This document shows, piece after piece, positions 1-8,918 of a stretch of 9,934 nucleotides of DNA. The notes below the pieces were generated by a model. That model ran no database searches. It had not been told where the DNA came from and saw only the letters and a list, made by a program, of their open reading frames with translations. Position numbers and translations under genes: made by a program. The stretch comes from Gemmatimonadota bacterium. Lineage in GTDB: Bacteria; Gemmatimonadota; Gemmatimonadetes; Gemmatimonadales; GWC2-71-9. Every line of letters begins with the position of its first letter. Position 1 is the stretch's first letter. Location of the stretch: positions 1-9,934 of the forward strand of contig QHUD01000066.1 of NCBI GenBank assembly GCA_003221085.1, written 5' to 3'.

Positions 1-879
1 CTGCTCGCGCTTGGCCACCGCGTGGTCGGGATGGACAACTTCATCACCGGCAACAAGGGCAACCTCCTCCACTTGAAGAGCCACCCGACCTTCCAGCTGA
101 TCCTGCACGATGTGAGCACCTTCATCGAGGTCGAGGGGCCGCTCGAGGGCGTGTTCCACTTTGCGAGCCCGGCAAGCCCGGTCGACTACTTGGAGTTGCC
201 CATTCAGACGCTCAAGGTGGGAGCGCTTGGCACGCATAAGGCCCTCGGCCTCGCGAAGGCGAAAGGCGCGCGATTTCTGCTCGCGTCGACGTCGGAAGTG
301 TACGGCGATCCGCTGGTGCATCCCCAGCCGGAGAGTTACTGGGGGAATGTGAACCCGGTCGGGCCCCGAGGCGTATATGACGAGGCCAAGCGCTTTGCGG
401 AAGCCATCACCATGGCCTATCACCGTTTCCACCAGCTCGACACTCGGATCGTCCGGATCTTCAACACGTACGGTCCCCGCATGCGGCCCCACGACGGGCG
501 GGTGGTGTCGAACTTCATCGTGCAGGCGCTCGAGGGCGAGCCGCTCACCCTGTATGGAGACGGCTCGCAAACCCGCTCGTTCTGCTACGTGGACGACCTC
601 GTCGAGGGTATCGTGAGGCTGTTCGAGCGCGGCGGAGCCGAGCCGACGAACATCGGCAACCCCAACGAGTTCACGGTGCGCCAGCTGGCCGAGTTGGTGC
701 TGCGACTCACCGGCAGCCGGAGCCGCATCGTCGAGCGGCCCCTCCCCACCGACGATCCCAAAGTCCGCCAGCCCGACATCCGGCGTGCCCGCGAAACGCT
801 CGGCTGGGAGCCGAAGGTCTCGCTGGAAGACGGGCTGCGGCGCACCATCGAGTATTTCCGCGGGCTCACGACGGCGTGA
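1..879 (+). CDS. UDP-glucuronate decarboxylase (UDP-xylose synthase), 5'-truncated by window edge
   Basis: An extended short-chain dehydrogenase/reductase that oxidises UDP-glucuronate at C4 with bound NAD+, decarboxylates it and re-reduces it to UDP-xylose, a precursor for surface polysaccharide. The frame is open from base 1. The N-terminal Gly-rich NAD-binding loop must lie just outside the window, because the first visible residues (LLALGHRVVGMDN) are the strand after that loop. Family hallmarks are visible: the TSEVYGDP block at 289-312, with the Glu that separates decarboxylases from plain epimerases; YWGNVNP at about 337-357; and the catalytic YDEAK with Tyr at 376-378 and Lys at 388-390. 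RPHDGRVVSNF and GDGSQTRSFCYVDD follow in the substrate-binding half. The TGA stop overlaps the GTG start of the next gene by four bases (GTGA), suggesting translational coupling. The 5' end and promoter are not visible. The family call is firm; the in vivo product is inferred from family. Confidence 0.9.
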   Translation: MLALGHRVVGMDNFITGNKGNLLHLKSHPTFQLILHDVSTFIEVEGPLEGVFHFASPASPVDYLELPIQTLKVGALGTHKALGLAKAKGARFLLASTSEVYGDPLVHPQPESYWGNVNPVGPRGVYDEAKRFAEAITMAYHRFHQLDTRIVRIFNTYGPRMRPHDGRVVSNFIVQALEGEPLTLYGDGSQTRSFCYVDDLVEGIVRLFERGGAEPTNIGNPNEFTVRQLAELVLRLTGSRSRIVERPLPTDDPKVRQPDIRRARETLGWEPKVSLEDGLRRTIEYFRGLTTA

Positions 880-1847
880 GCGTCCGGCTGCTCGTCACGG
901 GCGCGGCTGGGTTCATCGGCTCGCACGTGTGCGAGGCGCTGCTCGCCCGGGGTGACGAGGTCATAGGCCTCGACAACTTCGATCCCTTCTACCCGCGCGC
1001 GGTGAAGGAGCGGAACCTCGACGGGCTGCGCCGCGCCCAGGGGTTCCGCTTCGTCGAGGCGGACATCGTCCACGACGCGCTCCCGCTCGACGGCGTGTCG
1101 GTTGTGCTGCACCTCGCGGCTCGCCCCGGTGTGCGCCCCTCGCTCGAAGACCCCGCTTCCTACAGCGAGACCAACGTGACGGGAACGGTGCGCGTGCTCG
1201 AGGCCGCACGGCGCGCTGGCGTGCGACGCATCGTCTTCGGGTCGTCATCCTCGGTGTACGGCGACGCCACCCCCGCGCCTTTCGCGGAGGACACGGCGGC
1301 GGTGTGGCCTATCTCACCCTACGCCGCCAGCAAGCGCGCCGGGGAGCTGATGGCGCATGCGTTTGCGCACCTGTACGGCATGCAGATCGCCTGCTTGCGG
1401 TTCTTCACCGTGTACGGGCCACGCCAGCGGCCCGACCTCGCGATCCACCGGTTCACCCGCCTCATCGCCTCCGGCGAGCCGGTCCGGATGCACGGGGACG
1501 GGTCGAGCGAGCGCGACTATACCTATATTACGGATTGCGTGGACGGCGTCCTCGCCGCCGTGGAATGGACCGCCCGGCCCCGGCCCGGGGGAGGGCTTGC
1601 CGAGCCCATCAACATCGGCGGTGGTGCGCGGGTGCGCCTCGACCGGCTGATCGAGCTGATCGGGCGGGCCTTGGGGCGCGAGGTCCGGATCGAGCGCCAC
1701 GCCGACCAGCCGGGCGACGTGCGGCTCACGGCGGCGGACCTGCGGCGCGCCGAGCGCGAGCTGGGGTACCACCCTGCGGTGGGCATCGAGGAAGGCATTC
1801 GGCAGTTCGTCCGCTGGCACGAGGCAATACATGGACGTGAGCGCTGA
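876..1847 (+). CDS. NAD-dependent epimerase, probably UDP-glucuronate 4-epimerase
   Basis: A 323-residue extended SDR enzyme, full length for the family. The NAD-binding loop GAAGFIG is at residues 9-15. The catalytic triad is Ser within the SSSSVYG block (residues 123-129), Tyr149 and Lys153 (YAASK). The GLDNFDPFYP stretch after the second strand and RFFTVYGPRQRPD resemble bacterial UDP-glucuronate 4-epimerases (CapI/LspL type), which interconvert UDP-glucuronate and UDP-galacturonate for capsule or LPS. A UDP-glucose or UDP-N-acetylglucosamine 4-epimerase is the main alternative. The GTG start overlaps the preceding stop by four bases and opens straight into the Rossmann strand, so it is well supported. 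The 3' end overlaps the next gene by 17 bases. With the upstream decarboxylase it forms a pair acting on the same sugar nucleotide, consistent with polysaccharide synthesis in the cytoplasm. Confidence 0.85.
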   Translation: MSVRLLVTGAAGFIGSHVCEALLARGDEVIGLDNFDPFYPRAVKERNLDGLRRAQGFRFVEADIVHDALPLDGVSVVLHLAARPGVRPSLEDPASYSETNVTGTVRVLEAARRAGVRRIVFGSSSSVYGDATPAPFAEDTAAVWPISPYAASKRAGELMAHAFAHLYGMQIACLRFFTVYGPRQRPDLAIHRFTRLIASGEPVRMHGDGSSERDYTYITDCVDGVLAAVEWTARPRPGGGLAEPINIGGGARVRLDRLIELIGRALGREVRIERHADQPGDVRLTAADLRRAERELGYHPAVGIEEGIRQFVRWHEAIHGRER

Positions 1848-2622
1848 GCATCTGGTGGAGCAGGCACGGGAGCGGTTTCAGCTGCACGACTACTACGGGG
1901 CCATCCACCTCCTCGAGGAGGTGGTGACGGCCGGCCGCGCGTTCGCCGATGCGCACCACCTGCTCGGCCTGTGCTACTCGCTCGCAGGCCAGCAGGATCA
2001 GGCCCTCGCGCAGCTCGACCGCGCGCTGGCGCTCAACCCCCATTACGTCGAAGCGCTGGTGCACCGCGCCATCGTGCTGAACGAGCTGGGGCGGGAGGCA
2101 GAAGCGGATGCGGCGTTTCGACGCGCCGCGCAGGTCGGAGGGGAGCCGCGGCAGGGCTTCGCGGCACACGTGGCCTCGAAACTCGCGAACCAGCACGCCG
2201 CCCTGGGGGACGCGTACCTCGGGTCCGGCGGCCTGACGCAGGCGATCGGGCAGTATCAGGAGGCGCTCGCCCTGGGACCGGCGTTTCACGACCTGCGCTA
2301 CAAGCTGGGGCGCATGCTGCTCGAGGCTGGGCGCGCACTCGACGCGCGCGAGCACTTCGAGATCATCGTGCGTGCCCGTCCCACCTATCTCGACGCGGCC
2401 GCGATGCTCGGGCTCGCCTGCTACCTCGCCGGGGACGGGCTCGCGGCCAAGGCGGTCTGGGAGGAATGCCGCGAGCGCCGACCGGAGGATCCGCGGGTGG
2501 AAGCCTACCTGGCCATGCTGGCCCGCAACGACTCGGCGGTGACGGTGGGCGTGCCGGCTTCTGGAGGGGACGGCGATCCGCCGCCTTCCTCGAGTCGATC
2601 CGGGCGGAAGAAGAAGTCGTGA
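1831..2622 (+). CDS. Cytoplasmic tetratricopeptide repeat protein
   Basis: A 263-residue all-helical protein built of TPR units. At least two good repeats cover about residues 41-108 (e.g. ADAHHLLGLCYSLAGQ and VEALVHRAIVLNELGRE), with more degenerate repeats to about residue 235 (LGDAYLGSGGLTQAIGQYQEAL, LGRMLLEAGRALDAREHFE, LGLACYLAGDGLAAKAVWEE). The tail after about residue 240 is Gly/Ser/Pro-rich and ends in a basic RSGRKKKS, likely disordered. There is no signal peptide or membrane segment, so it probably stays in the cytoplasm as a protein-protein scaffold. The ATG at 1831 is preceded by GAGG at 1821-1824, a reasonable ribosome binding site inside the previous gene, and the two coding regions overlap by 17 bases. 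The specific function is unknown. Position beside two TPR lipoproteins suggests a role in envelope biogenesis, but that is inference. Confidence 0.8.
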   Translation: MDVSAEHLVEQARERFQLHDYYGAIHLLEEVVTAGRAFADAHHLLGLCYSLAGQQDQALAQLDRALALNPHYVEALVHRAIVLNELGREAEADAAFRRAAQVGGEPRQGFAAHVASKLANQHAALGDAYLGSGGLTQAIGQYQEALALGPAFHDLRYKLGRMLLEAGRALDAREHFEIIVRARPTYLDAAAMLGLACYLAGDGLAAKAVWEECRERRPEDPRVEAYLAMLARNDSAVTVGVPASGGDGDPPPSSSRSGRKKKS

Positions 2623-3533
2623 GACACTGGGTCCTACTGGGTGTCGCGCTGGGCCTCGCCTGCCAGCCGAGCGCCGCTGACCACGAGGAGCTGGGCGACC
2701 GGGCCTACGCGGCGGGGGCGTACCGCGATGCCCTGGCCGAATACCAGCTCGGCTTGAAGGCGCATCCCGGGAGCGCGGACTTGAACGCCAAGGCAGGGGC
2801 CGCGGCCCTGCACGTCGGCGAATACGCCACGGCGGTGGACGCCTATGTCCTGCTCGGGCAGCGGGACGGCTCGCGCGGCGGGGAGGCCGCGGACGGACTC
2901 GAGCGGGTCGCCCGCGCGGCGCTGGGCGCCAATGATCGCACCGATGCGGCGCGGGGGCTGGCGGGACTCCGGGCCATCGCTCCCACCCGGCCACTCGGCC
3001 GTTACACGCGGCTGGCGGCCCTCGACGCCGCCGATCGCGGGGACACGGCCGGTGCGATGGCGCTCCTCCCGGGTGCGGTGGCCGCCGCCGCGGACGCGCG
3101 CATGGCGGACTCGCTCCTGTTCGTGTACGGGATGGCGGCGGTACGGGCGCGCGATTGCGCCACGGCCGTGCCGGCATTCGAGGGCGTGATCCGGCGGCAG
3201 CGGGAGCCCGCGGTCGCGGACCGCGCGCGCGAGGGGCTGGGGTTGTGCTCGCTGGTCGAAGGTCAGCGGCTGCTCGAGAAGGGCAAGCCCAGCGAGGCGG
3301 AAGACTGGTTCCGGCGGGCTACGGCACCCGGGTCCCCCGCGGACGTGGTGCGGGGCGCGTTTCTCGGGCTTGGTGATGTGAAGCTCGCGCAGGGCGACGT
3401 GGCGGCGGCATTGGAAAGCTACCAGCAGGCGCTGGCGGGCGGCACGCCCGGCGACACCATCACCCAACGGGCGCAGGAAAAGATCAACGCCCTCGGCAAG
3501 GCGGACGCGCCGTCGCCGCAGAACCAGCCATGA
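2619..3533 (+). CDS. Putative outer-membrane TPR lipoprotein
   Basis: A 304-residue protein. A short N-terminus with Arg and His (MRH) leads into a hydrophobic run and a lipobox-like LGLAC, with the lipidated Cys at residue 15 followed by Gln. By the E. coli sorting rule this would direct it to the outer membrane. The mature part is TPR-like helices: DHEELGDRAYAAGAYRDALAEY, NAKAGAAALHVGEYATAVDAYV, GQRLLEKGKPSEAEDWFRRA and GDVKLAQGDVAAALESYQQAL. The C-terminal tail is polar. The GTG start was chosen because it overlaps the preceding stop (GTGA), has a purine-rich GGAAGAAGAAG at 2606-2616, and gives a proper lipoprotein signal. The frame stays open further upstream, but that part is a shadow of the previous gene. 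The 3' end overlaps the BamD-like gene by four bases (ATGA). No specific function is recognised; a BamD partner or a peptidoglycan/outer-membrane scaffold is possible. The -3 Gly of the lipobox is less common than Leu. Confidence 0.75.
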   Translation: MRHWVLLGVALGLACQPSAADHEELGDRAYAAGAYRDALAEYQLGLKAHPGSADLNAKAGAAALHVGEYATAVDAYVLLGQRDGSRGGEAADGLERVARAALGANDRTDAARGLAGLRAIAPTRPLGRYTRLAALDAADRGDTAGAMALLPGAVAAAADARMADSLLFVYGMAAVRARDCATAVPAFEGVIRRQREPAVADRAREGLGLCSLVEGQRLLEKGKPSEAEDWFRRATAPGSPADVVRGAFLGLGDVKLAQGDVAAALESYQQALAGGTPGDTITQRAQEKINALGKADAPSPQNQP

Positions 3534-4288
3534 GGCCCCTGCTTCGCGTCCTGCTCAGCGCCGCTGCCGCCCTGTTGGCGGCGTGCCACCATGGCCCCCG
3601 TGTCGTGCCCGCGCCGGATACGGTCGCCGAGCTGGCGAAGGCACGGGCGCAGTTTCGCCGAGGGGACTTCGGCGGGGCGCTCGTATCGTTCCGCCGGCTC
3701 AGCGTCGAGCTGGGGCCCAGCCAGCCCGAGGTGGCGGATGTGCGATACCATCTCGCCGAGTGTTACTTCCAGACGGGGGACCACGTCCAGGCGGCCCACG
3801 AGTTCCGCCAGGTCGCGGATCAGTATGCGACGAGCGAGTATGCTCCGCTGGCCCTGTTGCGGGCGGGCGATGCGAACCTACGGCTGTGGCGGAAGCCGGA
3901 GCTGGATCCGTCGTATGGTGAGACGGCGCTCGCCATCTACCAGGAGCTGGCGGGGCGTTATCCGGGGACCGACGCCGCCGCGCGGGCGCAGGTGCACGTG
4001 CAGCAGCTGCGGGAGCAGTTCTCCCGAAAAGACTACATGAACGGGATGTTCTACTTCCGACGTCGTGCCTTCGATTCTGCGATCATCTACTTCAAGGACG
4101 TGATCGCGACCTATCCCGGGACGTCGAGTGTCCCCGACGCGCTGATGCGGCTGGTGGACAGCTATCGTGTCATCGGGTACGGCGACGAGTTGAAGGAGAC
4201 CTGCGGGCACCTGCGACGCTACTTTCCGCAGACCGAGGGGCTCGATAAGTCCTGCCCGGCCGACTCGAGCACCACGACGCCGTCCTGA
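3530..4288 (+). CDS. bamD: Outer membrane protein assembly factor BamD-like lipoprotein
   Basis: A 252-residue lipoprotein. The signal peptide MRPLLRVLLSAAAALLAAC has a clear LAAC lipobox with Cys19 as the lipidated residue. The mature protein carries about five TPR-like helical pairs, as in BamD, the essential lipoprotein that works with BamA to fold beta-barrel proteins into the outer membrane. Diagnostic features are the opening AKARAQFRRGDFGGALVSF and RYHLAECYFQTGDHVQAAHEF. The late block with NGMFYFRRRAFDSAIIYF and FKDVIATYPGTSSVPDALMR matches the typical BamD pattern of a Tyr/Phe-rich helix, then 'YP.T...P+AL'. Length is in the usual 230-280 range. The ATG overlaps the preceding stop by four bases, and the ribosome site is weak, so coupling is likely. 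Only six bases separate it from nadD. YfiO/ComL or a general TPR lipoprotein are names for the same family; a YbgF/CpoB-like role is a less likely alternative. Confidence 0.8.
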   Translation: MRPLLRVLLSAAAALLAACHHGPRVVPAPDTVAELAKARAQFRRGDFGGALVSFRRLSVELGPSQPEVADVRYHLAECYFQTGDHVQAAHEFRQVADQYATSEYAPLALLRAGDANLRLWRKPELDPSYGETALAIYQELAGRYPGTDAAARAQVHVQQLREQFSRKDYMNGMFYFRRRAFDSAIIYFKDVIATYPGTSSVPDALMRLVDSYRVIGYGDELKETCGHLRRYFPQTEGLDKSCPADSSTTTPS

Positions 4289-4294
4289 CCTCGC

Positions 4295-4858
4295 GTGGAG
4301 GCCCTGTTCGGCGGCTCGTTCGATCCGGTGCATGTCGGGCACCTGGTCGCCGCGGAAGCCGCGGGGGAAGCGCTCGCGGCCAGAGTGCGGTTCGTCCCGG
4401 CGCGCGTCCAGCCGCTCAAGCGGGCGGCGCATGAGGCCGGACCGGAGCAGCGGGCGGAGATGCTGGACCTCGCGGTCGCGGGGAACCCGCGCCTGACCGT
4501 CGAGCGCATCGAGCTCACGCTCCCGGCTCCCTCATACACGGTCCGGACGCTGCAGGCGTTGGCCGAGCGGGAGCCCGGGAACCGGTTCACGTTGTTGCTT
4601 GGTGCGGACGCCGCCGCCGAGCTGGGCGCCTGGTACCAGGTCGACGCGCTGCCCGCGCTGGCGGACGTGGTCGTGTTCGCCCGACCGGGAGCGCCGCTCC
4701 CCCGGCATCCGGCCATCCGCGGGGTGGTCGCGGTGCCGGCGGTGGATGTCTCGGCCACGATGATCCGGGAGCGCGTGCGGCGGGCCCGCTCCATCCGCTA
4801 TCTGGTGCCTGATGCGGTCCGCGAGTACATCGCGGCGCGCGGGCTGTATCGCGAATAG
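4295..4858 (+). CDS. nadD: Nicotinate-nucleotide adenylyltransferase NadD
   Basis: A 187-residue cytoplasmic enzyme that joins nicotinate mononucleotide and ATP to give nicotinate adenine dinucleotide, the penultimate step of NAD synthesis. The nucleotidyltransferase signature is at the N-terminus: GGSFDP at residues 6-11 and HVGH at 13-16 (the HxGH ATP-binding motif). RFVPARVQPLK follows at the substrate loop, and LLLGADAAAELGAWYQ corresponds to the family's 'GaD....l..W'. The C-terminal ATP-binding motif reads VSATMIR (Ser153, Thr155, Arg158), against the more usual ISSTxIR. The GTG at 4295 is the first possible start: the upstream BamD stop is in the same frame and only two codons away, and starting here places the signature at the usual depth. 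No clear ribosome binding site is seen, so translation probably depends on termination of bamD. Length is normal or slightly short. Confidence 0.93.
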   Translation: MEALFGGSFDPVHVGHLVAAEAAGEALAARVRFVPARVQPLKRAAHEAGPEQRAEMLDLAVAGNPRLTVERIELTLPAPSYTVRTLQALAEREPGNRFTLLLGADAAAELGAWYQVDALPALADVVVFARPGAPLPRHPAIRGVVAVPAVDVSATMIRERVRRARSIRYLVPDAVREYIAARGLYRE

Positions 4859-4865
4859 AGGGCTG

Positions 4866-7334
<2,469 letters not shown>

Positions 7335-8079
7335 ACTGATCGGCGACACGAAAGATGCCTACCGGTGGGACCGCGACCTGATGGAGACCGAGTTCCTGCT
7401 CAAGTTCCTAGTCTCCGTCCCGGGCCTCACCGACCCCCAGAAAATTCGGAGTCGCGACGAGCTGGCGCAGGCGGCGCAGCGGGCGGCACGCGAGGCCTTC
7501 CAAGCCAAGCTCGACCACTTCAAAGAGGTCGAAGCCAAAGTCGGCGCGGTGAACATCGGCGCGCAGGCACTATCGCACGTCATGCTCACGGTGATCGACG
7601 AGAAGTGGAAAGACCACCTCTACGATCTGGATCAGCTGAAGGCCGCGATTCACTACCGGCAGTGGGGTCAGAAGGACCCGCTCATCGAGTACAAGCGGGA
7701 AGGCTACGAAATGTTCGTCGGCCTGATGCACGACGTGCATGCGACCTTCGCCGAGCGCTGGCTCAAGATGCAAATCGAGATCGGGCCCCCCCCCACCAGA
7801 TCCTCCGCCGGGCCCGCCGCCGGCCGGCCGACCGTTGGCCCGGGCTCGGGTCCCGGAGGGGGACTCGTGAAAGGGCCACCCCCACGTCGGCCCACGCCCA
7901 TGGTGGCCAGCAAGCCGGCGACCGAGGGCCTGGTCGGCGCGGATCCGGGGGCCGTGTCCCAGCCGTCCCCGGTGGGAGCGGGTGTCGCCGCCAATCCGTA
8001 CGCCGACATCGGCCGCAACGACCCATGTCCGTGCGGGAGCGGCAAGAAGTTCAAGAAGTGCCACGGGGCGGCCATCTAG

Positions 8080-8156
8080 TGCGGAATGCGGAGTGCGGAA
8101 TTGCAAGGGGAAGATCGGTCGCGACACGACGTTTATCCTGACACTCACTCCGCATT
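8080..8156. repeat. Tandem heptamer TGCGGA(A/G) x3 with a distant inverted copy
   Basis: Three perfect-length units (TGCGGAA, TGCGGAG, TGCGGAA) run head to tail from 8080 to 8100, starting right after the secA stop codon. An inverted copy lies at 8146-8156. The 11 bases at 8085-8095 (AATGCGGAGTG) are the exact reverse complement of 8146-8156 (CACTCCGCATT), with a 50-base loop. This looks like an intergenic REP-type element or the remnant of one. Copy number in the genome cannot be seen from this window. Confidence 0.6.
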
Positions 8157-8160
8157 TTTT
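8085..8160 (+). terminator. Possible transcription terminator after secA
   Basis: The 11-base-pair perfect inverted repeat is followed immediately by six T (8155-8160), which fits a rho-independent terminator for the upstream operon. The 50-base loop is much longer than usual, so the structure may instead be a repeat element that happens to end in T. No alternative compact hairpin was found just before the T run. Confidence 0.35.
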
Positions 8161-8199
8161 CGGTGCCAGATATCTCCCGCCGCCACCTACGTTCCCTCC

Positions 8200-8829
8200 A
8201 TGCCGCTGCGCCTTTCCGAGCATCCCGAGCAGGACCGTCCGCGCGAGCGCCTGTGGGGCGTCGGCCCCGCGGCGTTAACGGGGCAGGAGCTCATCGCCAT
8301 TCTCCTGGGCACGGGTTGCGCCGGCCGCGACGCGCTCGCCGTGGCCGGTGAGGTGCTCGCCCGCGTGCCGGGCGTCGGCCGGGGCAAGGCCGCCCGGGTG
8401 GTTGCGGCGCTCGAGCTGGGTCGCCGGGTGGGGGTCGAGCAGGAGCCGCCGCCCGAGCGGATCCGCGGTCCGGTGGACGTGCAGCGCTTCTATGCGTCCC
8501 GGCTCCGGGATCTGGCGGTGGAGGAATTTCACGTGCTGGCCCTCGGCAGCCAGAGCCAGGTCCTGGGAGATCTGTTGATCACGCGGGGGATCCTGAACAG
8601 CTCGCTCGTACACCCCCGGGAGGTCTTCCGGGCGGCGATCGCCGAAGCGGCCGCCGGGATCATCGTGGTGCACAACCACCCGAGCGGCGACGCCACGCCC
8701 TCGGCGGACGACCGGGCCGTGACGCGCCAGCTGGTCGACGCCGGCCGCCTGCTCGACCTCCCGGTCTACGACCACGTGATCGTCGGAGGCGATCGCTACG
8801 TGAGCTTCGCCGAGGCGGGGCTGCTGTAG
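8200..8829 (+). CDS. radC: RadC family protein (JAB/MPN-type metalloprotein)
   Basis: A 209-residue protein of the RadC (UPF0758) family, slightly short of the usual 220-230. The N-terminal half holds helix-hairpin-helix DNA-binding-like segments (ALTGQELIAILLGTG; RVPGVGRGKAARVVAALELGRR). The C-terminal half is a JAB1/MPN fold with the metal site HNHPSGDATPSADD (HxH...D) and the typical VEEFHVLALGSQSQVLGD lead-in. The early link to DNA repair was later shown to be mistaken, and the biochemical role of the family is unsettled; some members are linked to mobile elements and competence. The ATG at 8200 was chosen because the RadC-like sequence (PLRLSEHPEQDRPRERL) begins there. An in-frame ATG at 8086 would add 38 residues crossing the repeat element and is unlikely. 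No Shine-Dalgarno sequence is visible. It stands alone between two spacers. Confidence 0.9.
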   Translation: MPLRLSEHPEQDRPRERLWGVGPAALTGQELIAILLGTGCAGRDALAVAGEVLARVPGVGRGKAARVVAALELGRRVGVEQEPPPERIRGPVDVQRFYASRLRDLAVEEFHVLALGSQSQVLGDLLITRGILNSSLVHPREVFRAAIAEAAAGIIVVHNHPSGDATPSADDRAVTRQLVDAGRLLDLPVYDHVIVGGDRYVSFAEAGLL

Positions 8830-8841
8830 CCTTCGCCGTCA

Positions 8842-8872
8842 CGTCGGCAACGCCATAGCCGGTGCGGTTTTT
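8842..8872 (+). terminator. Possible rho-independent terminator after radC
   Basis: CGTCGGC (8842-8848) can pair with GCCGGTG (8858-8864) over seven positions, two of them G-U, around a nine-base loop. Three bases later come five T (8868-8872). It sits 13 bases after the radC stop, where a terminator is expected. The stem is weak, so this is tentative. Confidence 0.4.
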
Positions 8873-8883
8873 CGGGCCCCGCG

Positions 8884-8912
8884 TTGACTCGGCAGCGGGT
8901 CTTCGCCATCCT
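8884..8912 (+). promoter_or_regulatory. Candidate promoter for rel, possibly giving a leaderless mRNA
   Basis: TTGACT (8884-8889) is a five-of-six match to the -35 consensus. With a 17-base gap, CATCCT (8907-8912) falls at the -10 position and keeps the key A and final T. The -10 ends six bases before the GTG of rel, so transcription would begin at the start codon itself. No Shine-Dalgarno sequence lies in front of that GTG, consistent with leaderless translation. The -10 match is only three of six. Confidence 0.35.
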
Positions 8913-8918
8913 CCTATC

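Noticed and set aside
1971..2618. Upstream extension of the TPR lipoprotein frame
   Set aside because: The extension is Arg/Ala/Gly-rich nonsense that overlaps the cytoplasmic TPR gene. A lipoprotein signal begins at the GTG at 2619.
1726..3177. A 483-codon open frame on the - strand opposite the TPR genes
   Set aside because: It is an Arg/Pro-rich translation without motifs, opposite genes that have good starts, overlaps and lipoprotein or TPR features.
8086..8199. Longer RadC starting at the ATG at 8086
   Set aside because: The extra 38 residues come from the repeat element and possible terminator and show no RadC-like features.
8862..8918. Longer Rel starting at the GTG at 8862
   Set aside because: The extra 19 residues fall over the candidate terminator and promoter. 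The start at 8919 gives the usual distance to the HD-domain His53.
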